Positions 7,933 to 16,946 of a DNA stretch of 64,000 bases are shown one piece after another. A model generated the notes under the pieces. That model was not told the DNA's origin. It did not search any database and worked only from the letters and a program-made list of their open reading frames with translations. The stretch spans positions 44,288 through 108,287 of the forward strand of contig JAEZGX010000022.1 of NCBI GenBank assembly GCA_023416735.1, written 5' to 3'. The stretch comes from Verrucomicrobiota bacterium. Lineage in GTDB: Bacteria > Verrucomicrobiota > Verrucomicrobiia > Opitutales > Opitutaceae. Position numbers and translations under genes: made by a program. The first letter of the stretch is position 1, and the number at the start of each line of letters is the position of its first letter.

Positions 7933-9042
7933 TCACCGCATCCGGGCGAAAAACACCACGGCCAGCAGCGTCATCCCGATATTCGGTATCCACGCCGCCG
8001 TGACAGGATCGACGATCTGCTTCGTCGCCAGCGACGACGCCACGTTCGCCAGAATATAATACAGAAAAAACAACCCGATCGACTTCGACACGCCGATCGC
8101 CGGATTCACCCGCACGCCCGTCACCGCAAAGGGAATCGCGATCGCGATCACGATCAGCGGCGCCAGCGTGTCGGCCACCAAGCTGTAAAACCGCACCGCA
8201 TACGGCGTTCCCTTCGGGTTGGACTCCACCGCGAAGTAGTCGATCAACCGCCGCAATTGCGGCATCGACAGGTCTTTCGCCCGCCGGTCGATCAACAACA
8301 TCAGCGACGCATCCTCGCGAAACTCCGACTCCACCCGCTCCACGAACGGCACCGTCGACACCAACTCGCCATTATCCACCCGGAAGGTCAGCGCCCGCCC
8401 GTTCCGAAAAATCCACCCGCGCTCCTCCTCGAACCACGCCTCGCTCGCCACAATCCTCGAAGTCTCGCGTCGCCGTTCGTCCAATAACGACACCGACACC
8501 CCATATCCGCGCTGCGCGAACTGGCTGTAACGATTGAAAAACCACATCCGCCCTTCCTCCGGATTGTCGAAACCCACCCCATAAACCGCCCCCACGCGAT
8601 CCGCCGGCATCAAGCCCGATTGCATCCGAAACTGCAGCCCGTCCTTCAACTCCGCCGACTCCTCCACCGACCACGGCACCACCGTCGTATTCAACCACCA
8701 CGACAGCCCGCACGCCATCACGCCCACGACCCACACCGGCGCCGTAATCCGCAGCATGCTCACCCCCGCCGCCCGCAACGCCGTGAACTCGTTCGCGCGA
8801 TGCAGCTTTCCCAGCACAAACATCAACGACACCAGCAGCGCCAGCGGCAGCACCAAGGCCAGATAGCTCGGCACCGTCACCACTAGATACATCCAAAGAT
8901 CGATCGCCTTCGCTCCCAACGACCGCAGGTCGCGAAAATCGTCATACAACACCTGCACCAACAGCAGCCCCACCGCCGCGCACAGCACCACGCCGAGCAT
9001 CCCCAACCACTCGCTCAACAAATGCCGGTCGTAAGTTTTCAC
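7933..9042 (-). CDS. LptF/LptG-family lipopolysaccharide transport permease
   Basis: YjgP/YjgQ-family permease, a membrane subunit of the LptBFG ABC exporter that extracts LPS from the inner membrane. The N-terminus KTYDRHLLSEWLG runs into a hydrophobic helix, as is usual at the start of LptF and LptG. More helices occur near residues 55-95 and 95-125, then a long periplasmic beta-rich domain, then C-terminal helices. I prefer the GTG at 9042 (369 residues); a GTG at 9120 would add 26 residues not seen at the family N-terminus. Only one of the usual adjacent pair is present here, so I cannot tell LptF from LptG. It diverges from the first binding protein. Confidence 0.82.
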   Translation of the reverse strand: MKTYDRHLLSEWLGMLGVVLCAAVGLLLVQVLYDDFRDLRSLGAKAIDLWMYLVVTVPSYLALVLPLALLVSLMFVLGKLHRANEFTALRAAGVSMLRITAPVWVVGVMACGLSWWLNTTVVPWSVEESAELKDGLQFRMQSGLMPADRVGAVYGVGFDNPEEGRMWFFNRYSQFAQRGYGVSVSLLDERRRETSRIVASEAWFEEERGWIFRNGRALTFRVDNGELVSTVPFVERVESEFREDASLMLLIDRRAKDLSMPQLRRLIDYFAVESNPKGTPYAVRFYSLVADTLAPLIVIAIAIPFAVTGVRVNPAIGVSKSIGLFFLYYILANVASSLATKQIVDPVTAAWIPNIGMTLLAVVFFARMR

Positions 9043-9187
9043 GCGGCCCGGGATCAAAAGTCCGGCCTCCGCAAACGCAAAACCCAATAACGCTCTCTCC
9101 CCTATCGCTCTCGCCGGCACAGTTTGGTTGAAAACCTGCTGCCTCTGTCGTTCTGTGCCCCCTCCCGAACATCCTAACTCCTTCGTG

Positions 9188-10339
9188 ATGTCGTCTCACC
9201 CCCCGCGCCCCGTTCGCGCTCTCGCCTTTCTTTTCACCTCCCTCATCGCCGCCTTCGCTTCCGCGCCCGCGTTCGCCGCCGAAGCGCCCATCAAGATCGG
9301 CGAATTCGCCTCCCTCACCGGCAAGGAAGCCACCTATGGCCAGGCCGCCCACCGCGGCACCCTTCTCGCCATCGAGGAAGCCAACGCCTCCGGCGGTGTT
9401 CTCGGCCGCCCACTCCAGCTCATCACCGAGGACGACCAATCCAAAGCCGGCGAAGCCGCCACCATCGCCAAAAAACTCATCTCCCGCGACAAAGTCGTCG
9501 CTCTCCTTGGCGAAATCACGTCCGGCCGGACGCTCGAAGCCGCCCCCATCGCCCAAAACGCCAAAATCCCCCTCATCTCCCCCGGCGCCACCGCTCCCGC
9601 CGTCACCGCCCGCGGCAACTACATTTTCCGCGTCTGCTTCGTTGATTCGTTTCAGGGCAACGTCATGGCCAAATTCGCGCGAGAATCCCTCAACCTCTCG
9701 CGCACCGCCATCCTCTCTTCCGCCTCCTCCGCCCAGAGCGTCGGTCTCGCCAAAATCTTCCGCGAACGTTTCACCGCCTCCGGCGGCACCATCGCTCTCG
9801 AGCAAAAGTATTCCGAAGGCGACAAAGACTTCCGCGCCCAACTCACCGCCATTCGCGCCGCCGGCGTCGAAGGCATCTTCGTCCCCGGCTACTACGCCGA
9901 AGCGGCTCTCATCTGCAAACAGGCCCGCGATCTCGGCCTCACCGTCCCGCTTTTCGGCATCGATGGCTGGGAATCCGCCGAACTCATCAACATCGGCGGC
10001 GCCGCCGTCGAGGGCGCCTATTTCTCCACTCACTTCTCGCCCGAAAGCGACGACCCCGACGTTCGCTCATTCAACGAGCGTTTCCGCGCCCGCTGGGGCA
10101 CCGGCACCGACGCCCTCAGCGCCCTCGGCTACGACTCCGCCAAACTCCTGATCGACGGCCTCCGCCGCGCCGGCACCACTGAGGGACCGAAGCTCCGCGA
10201 AGCCATCGCTGCCACGAAAGATTTCAAAGGCGTCACCGGCACCATCTCCTTCGATTCTCAACGCAACCCCACCAAATCCGCCGTCGTCCTGCAGGTCCGA
10301 GACGGCAAATTCGTCTTCGTCCAATCGATCGCCCCGTAA
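9188..10339 (+). CDS. Branched-chain amino-acid type ABC substrate-binding protein 1
   Basis: Periplasmic solute-binding protein of the LivJ/LivK (type I periplasmic binding fold) family, 383 residues. The ATG at 9188 gives a clear Sec signal peptide ending AFAAE. The mature part opens with IKIGEFASLTGKEATYGQ, typical of the family. It is the first of four tandem paralogues; all share EQKYSEGDKDFRAQLTA or a close variant near the middle. It is the most divergent of the four near its C-terminus (GVTGTISFDSQRN instead of GRTTID). It probably delivers Leu/Ile/Val or a related ligand to LivHMGF downstream; the ligand cannot be read from sequence. Confidence 0.88.
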   Translation: MSSHPPRPVRALAFLFTSLIAAFASAPAFAAEAPIKIGEFASLTGKEATYGQAAHRGTLLAIEEANASGGVLGRPLQLITEDDQSKAGEAATIAKKLISRDKVVALLGEITSGRTLEAAPIAQNAKIPLISPGATAPAVTARGNYIFRVCFVDSFQGNVMAKFARESLNLSRTAILSSASSAQSVGLAKIFRERFTASGGTIALEQKYSEGDKDFRAQLTAIRAAGVEGIFVPGYYAEAALICKQARDLGLTVPLFGIDGWESAELINIGGAAVEGAYFSTHFSPESDDPDVRSFNERFRARWGTGTDALSALGYDSAKLLIDGLRRAGTTEGPKLREAIAATKDFKGVTGTISFDSQRNPTKSAVVLQVRDGKFVFVQSIAP

Positions 10340-10381
10340 CCCCCTTTGTCGTAGCTACGAGCGCCAGCGAGTGGTGTCTGC

Positions 10382-10416
10382 TCTCAACTCTCATCCCTCA
10401 ACTCTCAACTCCCACA
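10382..10416. repeat. TCTCAAC heptad tract between binding proteins 1 and 2
   Basis: Five 7-bp units (TCTCAAC, TCTCATC, CCTCAAC, TCTCAAC, TCCCACA). The first four differ at one base from those of the tract at 62192, 52 kb away. It ends 17 bp before the ATG of binding protein 2. Just upstream, 10350-10359 is a 10-bp palindrome (CGTAGCTACG). Confidence 0.75.
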
Positions 10417-10433
10417 GCCCCCTTCCCGCTTCC

Positions 10434-11564
10434 ATGAAACAGCTCCCCCGCCTCCTCGCCGCCACCGCCGTCCTCCTTCTCTTCGGCTCCTGCGCCAAAC
10501 AATCCGAAACCATCAAGATCGGCGAATACGGCTCCCTCACCGGCAAGGAAGCCACCTTCGGCCAATCCTCCCACAAGGGCATCATCATGGCCCTCGAGGA
10601 AATCAACGCCGCCGGCGGCGTCCTCGGTAAACAGCTCGAACTCCTCGCCGAAGACAATCAGACGCGCCCCGGCGAATCCGCCACCGTCGCCAAGAAACTC
10701 CTCACTCGCGACAAGGTCGTCGCCCTCCTCGGCGAGGTCTCCTCCGGCCGTTCCCTCGAAGCCGCGCCCATCGCTCAAGCGAGCAAAATTCCCATGATCG
10801 CCCCCGCCGCCACCAACCCGCGCGTCACCGAGGTCGGCGATTACATCTTCCGCGTCTGCTTCATCGACGACTTCCAAGGCACCGCGATGGCCAACTTCGC
10901 GTTGAACGACCTCAAAGCCAAGAACGTCGCCATCATCTCCAGCGTCTCCAACGCCTACTCCGTCGGCCTCGCGAAATTCTTCCGTGACACCTTCGAATCC
11001 GCCGGCGGCACCATCGCGGTCGAACAGAAATACTCCGAAGGCGACAAGGACTTCCGCGCCCAACTCACCGCCGTCAAAGCCGCCAACGTCGAAGCCGTTT
11101 TCCTTCCCGGCTACTACACCGAATCCGCTCTCATCGTTCGCCAGGCCCGCGAGCTCGGCCTCACGATCCCCTTCCTCGGTGGCGACGGCTGGGAGTCCGA
11201 CAAGCTTCTCGAAATTGGCGGCGACGCCCTCAACGGCTGCTTCTATTCCACCCACTTCTCGCCCGAAAATCAGGACCCGAAGGTCGCCGAGTTCGTCCAA
11301 AAATTCAAGGCCCGCTGGAATAACGAAACCCCCGACGCCTTCGCTGCCCTCGGCTACGACGCCGCCCTCGTCCTCGCCGACGCCATCACGCGCGCTGGCA
11401 CCACCGACGGCCCCGCTCTCCGCGACGCGCTTGCCGCCACGAAGGATTTCCCCGGCGCCAGCGGCCGCACCACGATCGACGCCCAGCGCAACGCCAAGAA
11501 GGGCGCCACCATCATCTCCATCCGCAACGCCAAACTCGCCTTCCACAAAACCGTCGCTCCATGA
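10434..11564 (+). CDS. Branched-chain amino-acid type ABC substrate-binding protein 2, lipoprotein
   Basis: Second tandem paralogue, 376 residues from the ATG at 10434. The signal peptide ends in a lipobox (LLLFGSC), so this copy is probably a lipoprotein, unlike the other three. The mature part opens IKIGEYGSLTGKEATFGQ, and the C-terminal part has GTTDGPALRDALAATKDF and GRTTIDAQRN. The stop overlaps the next start by ATGA (11561-11564), suggesting translational coupling. An in-frame start at 10371 would be encoded by the repeat tract and is rejected. Confidence 0.87.
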   Translation: MKQLPRLLAATAVLLLFGSCAKQSETIKIGEYGSLTGKEATFGQSSHKGIIMALEEINAAGGVLGKQLELLAEDNQTRPGESATVAKKLLTRDKVVALLGEVSSGRSLEAAPIAQASKIPMIAPAATNPRVTEVGDYIFRVCFIDDFQGTAMANFALNDLKAKNVAIISSVSNAYSVGLAKFFRDTFESAGGTIAVEQKYSEGDKDFRAQLTAVKAANVEAVFLPGYYTESALIVRQARELGLTIPFLGGDGWESDKLLEIGGDALNGCFYSTHFSPENQDPKVAEFVQKFKARWNNETPDAFAALGYDAALVLADAITRAGTTDGPALRDALAATKDFPGASGRTTIDAQRNAKKGATIISIRNAKLAFHKTVAP

Positions 11565-12715
11565 GACCACTTCCTCTTCGTGGCCGATTCCACTTGAGGC
11601 GTGCCTCCCTCACCGCGCTTTTCCTTCTTCTTTCCTCCCTCGTCTCGATCGCCGCTGAACCCATCCGCATCGGCGAAATCGAGCCCCTCACCGGCAAGGA
11701 AGCCGCCTTCGGCCAATCCTCCCATCGCGGCGTCCTTCTCGCCATCGACGAAATAAACGCCCGCGGCGGCGTCCTCGGCCGGCCCCTCCAACTCGTTACC
11801 GAGGACAACCAGTCCAAATCCGGCGAGTCCGCCACCATCGCGAAAAAACTGATCGGCCGCGACAAAGTCGTCGCCCTCATTCACGGGGGCACGTCCGCCC
11901 AAACCCTCGAGGTCGCTCCTTTCGCCCAAAACGCCCGCATCCCCCTCATCGCCAGCACCGCCACGACGCCGCAACTCACCACGATGGGCACCTACGTTTT
12001 CCGCACGTGCTTCATCGATCCGTTCCAAGGCGGCGTGCTCGCGAAGTTCGCTCACAACTCCCTCCGCGCGAAACGCGCCGCGCTCCTCACGTCCGCATCT
12101 TCTCCTTTCAGCGTCGGTCTCGCCCGCGTCTTCCGCGACGCCTTCAACGCCGCCGGCGGCACCGTCGTCGGCGAACAGAAATACTCCGAGGGCGACAAAG
12201 ACTTCCGCGCCCAACTCACCGCGATTCGCAGCACCTCTCCCGACGTCATCGTCGCCATGGGCTATTACACCGAGGGCGGACTCATCTGCCGTCAGGCCCG
12301 CGACCTCGGCCTCACCATGCCGATCCTCAGCGCCGACGGTTGGGAAGCTCCCGAGCTCATCGAAATCGGCGGCGCCGCCGTCAACGGCGCGTATTACTCC
12401 GCCCACTACTCCTCCGAAAGCACCGCGCCCGAGGTGCAGGAATTCCTCCAAAAATTCCGCGCCAAATTCAACGGCCTCACGCCCGACTCGCTCGCTCCGC
12501 TCGCCTACGACGCCGTCATGATCCTCGCCGACGCCATTGCTCGCGCCGGCACCACCGATGGCCCCGCACTCCGCGACGCCATCGCCGCTACGAAGAATTT
12601 TCCCGGCGTCACCGGCCGCACCACGATCGACGAAAACCGCAACGCCTCCAAACCCGCCGTCATCATCGCCGTCCAAGACGGCCACCCGACTTTCGTCGAA
12701 ACCGTCACTCCATGA
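11561..12715 (+). CDS. Branched-chain amino-acid type ABC substrate-binding protein 3
   Basis: Third paralogue, 384 residues. It has a cleavable signal peptide (hydrophobic run near residues 16-30, ending SIAAE), then IRIGEIEPLTGKEAAFGQ. It has the shared EQKYSEGDKDFRAQLTA block and GRTTIDENRN near the end. ATGA overlaps at both ends (with copies 2 and 4) indicate one coupled mRNA. Type I binding-protein fold, periplasmic. Divergence among copies in the ligand-facing central part would fit different amino-acid preferences, which is inference. Confidence 0.87.
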   Translation: MRPLPLRGRFHLRRASLTALFLLLSSLVSIAAEPIRIGEIEPLTGKEAAFGQSSHRGVLLAIDEINARGGVLGRPLQLVTEDNQSKSGESATIAKKLIGRDKVVALIHGGTSAQTLEVAPFAQNARIPLIASTATTPQLTTMGTYVFRTCFIDPFQGGVLAKFAHNSLRAKRAALLTSASSPFSVGLARVFRDAFNAAGGTVVGEQKYSEGDKDFRAQLTAIRSTSPDVIVAMGYYTEGGLICRQARDLGLTMPILSADGWEAPELIEIGGAAVNGAYYSAHYSSESTAPEVQEFLQKFRAKFNGLTPDSLAPLAYDAVMILADAIARAGTTDGPALRDAIAATKNFPGVTGRTTIDENRNASKPAVIIAVQDGHPTFVETVTP

Positions 12716-13872
12716 TTGTTTCCGTCCGCCAAAATCCATGGAAGCGTGGTGCCCTCACCGCGCTTTTCTGCTTCGTCTTCGCCAGCCTCACCCACGCCGC
12801 CGCTCCCTCCGGCGAACCCATCAAACTCGGCCACTTCGGCTCCCTCACCGGCAAGGACGCCGCATTCGGTGTCGCCACCCGCAAGGGCATTCTTCTCGCC
12901 GTCGAAGAACTCAACGCCAAAGGCGGCATCCTCGGCCGACCCGTCGAATACCTCGTCGAAGACATCCAATCGAAGCAGGGCGAGTCCGCCACCGCGGTCA
13001 AAAAACTCATCTCCCGCGACAAAGTCGTCGCCATCCTCGGCGCCAACGCCTCCGCCAATTCCCTCGAGGCCGCGCCCATTTGCCAGCGCGCGAAGATCCC
13101 GATGATGGCGATCTCCTCCACCGCCCCGCGCGTCACCGAAATCGGCGATTACATTTTCCGCATCTGCTTCATCGATCCGTTCCAAGGCGCCGTCCTCGCC
13201 AAGTTCTCCCACGAGTCCCTCCACGCCAAACGTCTCGCGCTCCTCACTTCGATCAACTCTCCCTACAGCGTCGGCCTCTCCAACGTCCTCCGCGAACGCT
13301 TCACCGCCCTCGGCGGCGAGATCGTCGCCGAACAAAAATTCGCCGAAGGCGACAAGGACTTCCGCGCGCAACTCACCGCGATCCGCGCCGCCAAGCCTGA
13401 CGTCATCGCCGCCACCGGTTTCTACACCGAAGCCGCGCTCATCAGCATCCAAGCCCGCTCGCTCGGCCTCGATATTCCGATCATCGGCGGCGACGGCTGG
13501 GAAGCCCCGCAACTCGTCGAACTCGGCGGAAAATCCGTCGAAAACACCTACTACTCGACCTACTTCTCCGCCGAAAACACCGCGCCCGAAGTTCAGTCCT
13601 TCGTCCAACGCTACCGCGCCCGCTGGAACAACGAAGTCCCCGAAGCCGTTTCCGCGCTCGGCTACGACGCCGTGTATCTCATCGCCGCGGCGATCGAAAA
13701 AACCGGCACCACCGACGGCCCCCAGCTCCGCAACGCCATCGCCGCCACCAAGGATTTCCCCGGCGTCACCGGCCGCACCACGATCGACCGCCAGCGCAAC
13801 AGCGAAAAAGCCGCCGTCATCCTCACCGTCAAAAACGGCCACACCGAATTCTTCGAAGCAGTGACACCCTGA
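12712..13872 (+). CDS. Branched-chain amino-acid type ABC substrate-binding protein 4
   Basis: Fourth paralogue, 386 residues from the ATG at 12712, which overlaps the previous stop (ATGA). Signal peptide ends THAAA; the mature part opens IKLGHFGSLTGKDAAFG. The shared block reads EQKFAEGDKDFRAQLTA, and GRTTIDRQRN lies near the end. The frame stays open far upstream (to 12007) inside copy 3, but that extension is an overlap artefact. A perfect 27-bp inverted repeat follows before livH. Confidence 0.87.
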   Translation: MIVSVRQNPWKRGALTALFCFVFASLTHAAAPSGEPIKLGHFGSLTGKDAAFGVATRKGILLAVEELNAKGGILGRPVEYLVEDIQSKQGESATAVKKLISRDKVVAILGANASANSLEAAPICQRAKIPMMAISSTAPRVTEIGDYIFRICFIDPFQGAVLAKFSHESLHAKRLALLTSINSPYSVGLSNVLRERFTALGGEIVAEQKFAEGDKDFRAQLTAIRAAKPDVIAATGFYTEAALISIQARSLGLDIPIIGGDGWEAPQLVELGGKSVENTYYSTYFSAENTAPEVQSFVQRYRARWNNEVPEAVSALGYDAVYLIAAAIEKTGTTDGPQLRNAIAATKDFPGVTGRTTIDRQRNSEKAAVILTVKNGHTEFFEAVTP

Positions 13873-13882
13873 TCGCGTTTAA

Positions 13883-13956
13883 CCCACGGAACACACAGAA
13901 CACACGGAACGAAATTCCAGCTTCCGCGTTTCCGTGTGTTCTGTGTGTTCCGTGGG
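13883..13956. repeat. Perfect 27-bp inverted repeat between binding protein 4 and livH
   Basis: Arms 13883-13909 and 13930-13956 are exact reverse complements with a 20-bp loop. Each arm consists of 9-bp units (GAACACACA, GAACACACG). It would form a very stable RNA hairpin between the binding-protein genes and the permease genes. There is no T-run after it, so it is not a standard terminator. Confidence 0.88.
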
Positions 13957-14034
13957 CAACTCCTCTCCGGAGCTCGTCCAACCCTCGCATTGACCCTCAC
14001 CTGACCTCTCTCAACCGTTCGCGACTTTCTCACT

Positions 14035-14925
14035 TTGTCTGAATTCCTACAGCAATTGCTCAACGGCCTCAGCCTCGGCGCCATCTACGCGCTCATCGCC
14101 CTCGGCTACACCATGGTCTACGGGGTCCTGCGCTTCATCAATTTTGCGCACGCCGACGTCTTCATGGTCGGCGCCTTCATCGGCTACTACATGGGCAAGA
14201 TCGTCCCCGAGGGCACCATCTGGGGCGGCCTGCTCACGATCTTCGTCGCCATGATCGGCTGTGCGATCCTCGGCATGACCATCGAGCGCGTCGCCTATCG
14301 CCGGCTCCGCGGCGGCCCCACGCTCAACGTCCTCATCACCGCCATCGGCGTGTCATTGCTTCTTGAATACAGCGGCCAGGTTTTCTTCGGCGCCGCCCCC
14401 CGCACGTTTCCCGCCCTCCTTCCTTCCCTCAATTTCGAAATCCGCGGACTAGTCATCTCCACCAACCAACTCGCCGTCATCGTCCTCGCCGCGATCCTCG
14501 TCCTCGGGCTCCAGTTCATCGTTTACCGCACCAAGATCGGCACCGCCATGCGCGCCGTCTCGCTCAACCCGAAAGCCGCCCAACTCGTCGGCGTGAACAA
14601 CGACGTCGTCATCTCCTTCACGTTCGCACTCGGCTCCGCCCTCGCCGCCGCCGGCGGCATCCTCTACGCGCTCAACTACCCGTCCATCGATCCGCTCATG
14701 GGCGTCATGCCCGGCCTGAAGGCTTTCGTCGCCGCCATCCTCGGCGGGATCGGCAACATCCCCGGCGCCGCCCTCGGCGGACTCATCCTTGGCACAGTCG
14801 AAACCTTCGTGAACGGCAGCCAGTGGTCGACCTACAAGGACGCCATCGCCTTCGCGATCCTCATCGTGATCCTCCTCTTCCGCCCCGCCGGCCTCCTCGG
14901 CAAATTCACGGTCGAAAAGGTCTGA
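14035..14925 (+). CDS. livH: Branched-chain amino-acid ABC permease LivH
   Basis: Inner-membrane permease of the HAAT family, 296 residues. A TTG at 14035 is the only start giving the conserved N-terminus EFLQQLLNGLSLGAIYALIALGYTMVYG. It has about eight hydrophobic segments. NPKAAQLVGVN near residue 180 is the EAA-like contact with the ATPases, and GLKAFVAAILGG near residue 227 is typical of LivH. It pairs with LivM and uses LivG and LivF. It lies 162 bp after the binding-protein genes across the perfect inverted repeat. Confidence 0.92.
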   Translation: MSEFLQQLLNGLSLGAIYALIALGYTMVYGVLRFINFAHADVFMVGAFIGYYMGKIVPEGTIWGGLLTIFVAMIGCAILGMTIERVAYRRLRGGPTLNVLITAIGVSLLLEYSGQVFFGAAPRTFPALLPSLNFEIRGLVISTNQLAVIVLAAILVLGLQFIVYRTKIGTAMRAVSLNPKAAQLVGVNNDVVISFTFALGSALAAAGGILYALNYPSIDPLMGVMPGLKAFVAAILGGIGNIPGAALGGLILGTVETFVNGSQWSTYKDAIAFAILIVILLFRPAGLLGKFTVEKV

Positions 14926-15055
14926 GCCTCCCGCGAATTACGCCCATGGACGCGAAAATCTGCCCCACTTCCTGCGTGCTTCGACTGTCCCGGACCTACG
15001 CCGACGTTCACCTTCCGCCCCCTTTCGCGTGTTTCGCGGGCCACAATTCCGCTCG

Positions 15056-16012
15056 ATGATTCCAAAACCGCACATCGCGCTCACCGCCGCGCTGCTCGCC
15101 GCCTTCGGCATCTCGCACTTCTCCGACCACATCGATCCCTATCATCTCGATGTGCTCATCGGCATCGGCATCAATGTCATCCTCGCCGTCTCGCTGAATC
15201 TGGTAAACGGATACACCGGCCAATTCTCCCTCGGGCACGCGGGCTTCATGTCCGTCGGCGCCTACTTTTCCGCCGCCGTCAGCATGAACCTCGCCTTGCG
15301 CCTCTTCGGCGACACCGACGGCACCGTCTCGCAACATTTCCTGCTCTTCCTCGGCGCTCTCCTCGCCGGCGGTCTCGCTGCCGCCTTCGCCGGTCTCCTC
15401 GTCGGCGTTCCCTCGCTCCGGCTCAAAGGCGACTACCTCGCCCTCGTCACCCTCGGCTTCGGCGAAATCATCCGCGTCATTTTCCAAAACGTCGAATTCC
15501 TCGGCGGCGCCCTCGGCCTCAACGGCATCGCCCCTTACACCACCATCGGCTGGGTCCTCTCCGTCGTCGCCATCACCATCTTCGTCGTCACCTGCCTCGT
15601 CCACTCCACCTACGGCCGCGGCTTCCTCGCCACGCACGACGACGAAATCGCCTCCGAAGCCGTCGGCCTCAACACCACCCGCTACAAGATCGTCGCCTTC
15701 GTCATCGGCGCCTTCTTCGCCGGCATCGCCGGCGGCCTCTACGGCCACTTCAAGCTCACCATCACACCGACCGGCTTCGATTTCACGAAATCGATCGAGA
15801 TCGTCGTCATGGTCATCCTTGGCGGCATGGGCAACACCATCGGCGTCATCCTCGCCGCGATCCTCCTCACGCTTCTCCCCGAACTGCTCCGTCCGATCGC
15901 GGAATACCGCATGGTGATCTACTCCTTCCTCCTGATCGTTCTCATGCTCGCCCGCCCCCAAGGCCTCTTCAACCTGCGCTTCGCGTCCTTCGGCAAAAAG
16001 CCAGCGCCATAA
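15056..16012 (+). CDS. livM: Branched-chain amino-acid ABC permease LivM
   Basis: Second permease subunit, 318 residues from the ATG at 15056. Conserved LivM features are ILAVSLNLVNGYTGQFSLGHAGFM near residue 42, RLKGDYLALVTLGFGEIIR near 122 and MVILGGMGNTIG near 252. An upstream in-frame extension to 15029 adds non-conserved residues. It forms the heteromeric channel with LivH. The 130-bp gap to livH contains no gene I can support. Confidence 0.92.
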   Translation: MIPKPHIALTAALLAAFGISHFSDHIDPYHLDVLIGIGINVILAVSLNLVNGYTGQFSLGHAGFMSVGAYFSAAVSMNLALRLFGDTDGTVSQHFLLFLGALLAGGLAAAFAGLLVGVPSLRLKGDYLALVTLGFGEIIRVIFQNVEFLGGALGLNGIAPYTTIGWVLSVVAITIFVVTCLVHSTYGRGFLATHDDEIASEAVGLNTTRYKIVAFVIGAFFAGIAGGLYGHFKLTITPTGFDFTKSIEIVVMVILGGMGNTIGVILAAILLTLLPELLRPIAEYRMVIYSFLLIVLMLARPQGLFNLRFASFGKKPAP

Positions 16013-16045
16013 CCCTCTTTCGCCTCCAACCAACCAAATCGCGGC

Positions 16046-16834
16046 ATGCCCACCCCGCTCCTCCAACTCGACAAAGCGACCATTCGTTTCGGCGGCCTCA
16101 CCGCCGTCAACGGCGTCGACTTTGTCGTGGGCGAAGACGAGCTCGTCGGCCTCATCGGCCCCAACGGCGCCGGCAAAACCACCGTCTTCAATCTCATCAC
16201 CGGCGTTTATCAACCCACTGACGGCGCCGTGATCTTCTGCGGAAAAAACCTCGCCGGTCTTCGCGTCAACCAGATCGTCGAACGCGGCATCGCGCGCACG
16301 TTTCAAAACATCCGCCTCTTCGGCTCACTCTCGGTCTTCGACAACGTTCGCGTCGCCTGCAATCTCCACCGCTCGACCTCACCCGTCCAATCGCTGATCC
16401 GTCTCGGACGCTTCCGTCGCGACGAAGCCGCCATCACCCAGCGCGCCGAGGAACTGCTCGGAATCTTCAATCTCCGCCGTTTCCGCGACACCCCCGCGAA
16501 AAGCCTGCCCTACGGCGAACAGCGCCGACTCGAAATCGTCCGCGGTCTCGCCACCCAGCCCAAACTTCTCCTCCTCGACGAGCCCGCCGCCGGCACGAAC
16601 CCGACCGAAAAAGCCGATCTCGTCCGCCTCATCCAGCGCATCCAAAAAGAATTCAAGCTCTCCATCCTCCTCGTCGAACACTCGATGAAGGTGGTGATGA
16701 GCTGCTGCCAGCGCATCGCCGTCCTCGATTACGGCGTGAAGATCGCCGAAGGCTCCCCCGCCGAAATCCAGGCCAACCCCAAAGTGATCGAAGCCTACCT
16801 CGGCGAAGACCACCACAAGCTGGCGCATCACTGA
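16046..16834 (+). CDS. livG: Branched-chain amino-acid ABC ATPase LivG
   Basis: Cytoplasmic ATPase of the transporter, 262 residues. Walker A is GPNGAGKTT near residue 39; the signature region reads LPYGEQRRLEIVRGLA near 155; Walker B is LLLLDEPAAGTNP near 174; the switch His is in LVEHSMK near 212. The EPAAGTNPTEK form and the long insert after Walker A separate LivG from LivF. ATG at 16046, 33 bp after livM, with no Shine-Dalgarno motif. Confidence 0.93.
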   Translation: MPTPLLQLDKATIRFGGLTAVNGVDFVVGEDELVGLIGPNGAGKTTVFNLITGVYQPTDGAVIFCGKNLAGLRVNQIVERGIARTFQNIRLFGSLSVFDNVRVACNLHRSTSPVQSLIRLGRFRRDEAAITQRAEELLGIFNLRRFRDTPAKSLPYGEQRRLEIVRGLATQPKLLLLDEPAAGTNPTEKADLVRLIQRIQKEFKLSILLVEHSMKVVMSCCQRIAVLDYGVKIAEGSPAEIQANPKVIEAYLGEDHHKLAHH

Positions 16835-16842
16835 TGTGAATA

Positions 16843-16941
16843 GCTGTAAGCAATAAGCTCTAAGCGATAAGCAACGAAACAGGATCGTCCCTCGAATGAG
16901 ATCACCCGAGCTTACAGCTTACCGCTTACCGCCTAAAGCTT
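16843..16941. repeat. GCTTACC heptad inverted repeat between livG and livF
   Basis: Left arm 16843-16875 has units GCTGTAA, GCAATAA, GCTCTAA, GCGATAA; right arm 16908-16941 has GAGCTTA, CAGCTTA, CCGCTTA, CCGCCTA. The arms pair at about 22 of 30 positions, with TAAGC cores conserved. The right arm ends 5 bp before the livF ATG, so the whole leader of livF is repeat sequence. Confidence 0.8.
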
Positions 16942-16946
16942 CCCCG

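Noticed and set aside
7793..8059. Short open frames across the hexamer tract (Leu/Val or His/Glu/Gln runs)
   Set aside because: They are translations of the repeat and have no start context or conserved features.
12007..12711. Upstream in-frame extension of binding protein 4
   Set aside because: It is Arg/Pro/His-rich, overlaps binding protein 3 in another frame, and the ATG at 12712 opens a proper signal peptide with ATGA coupling.
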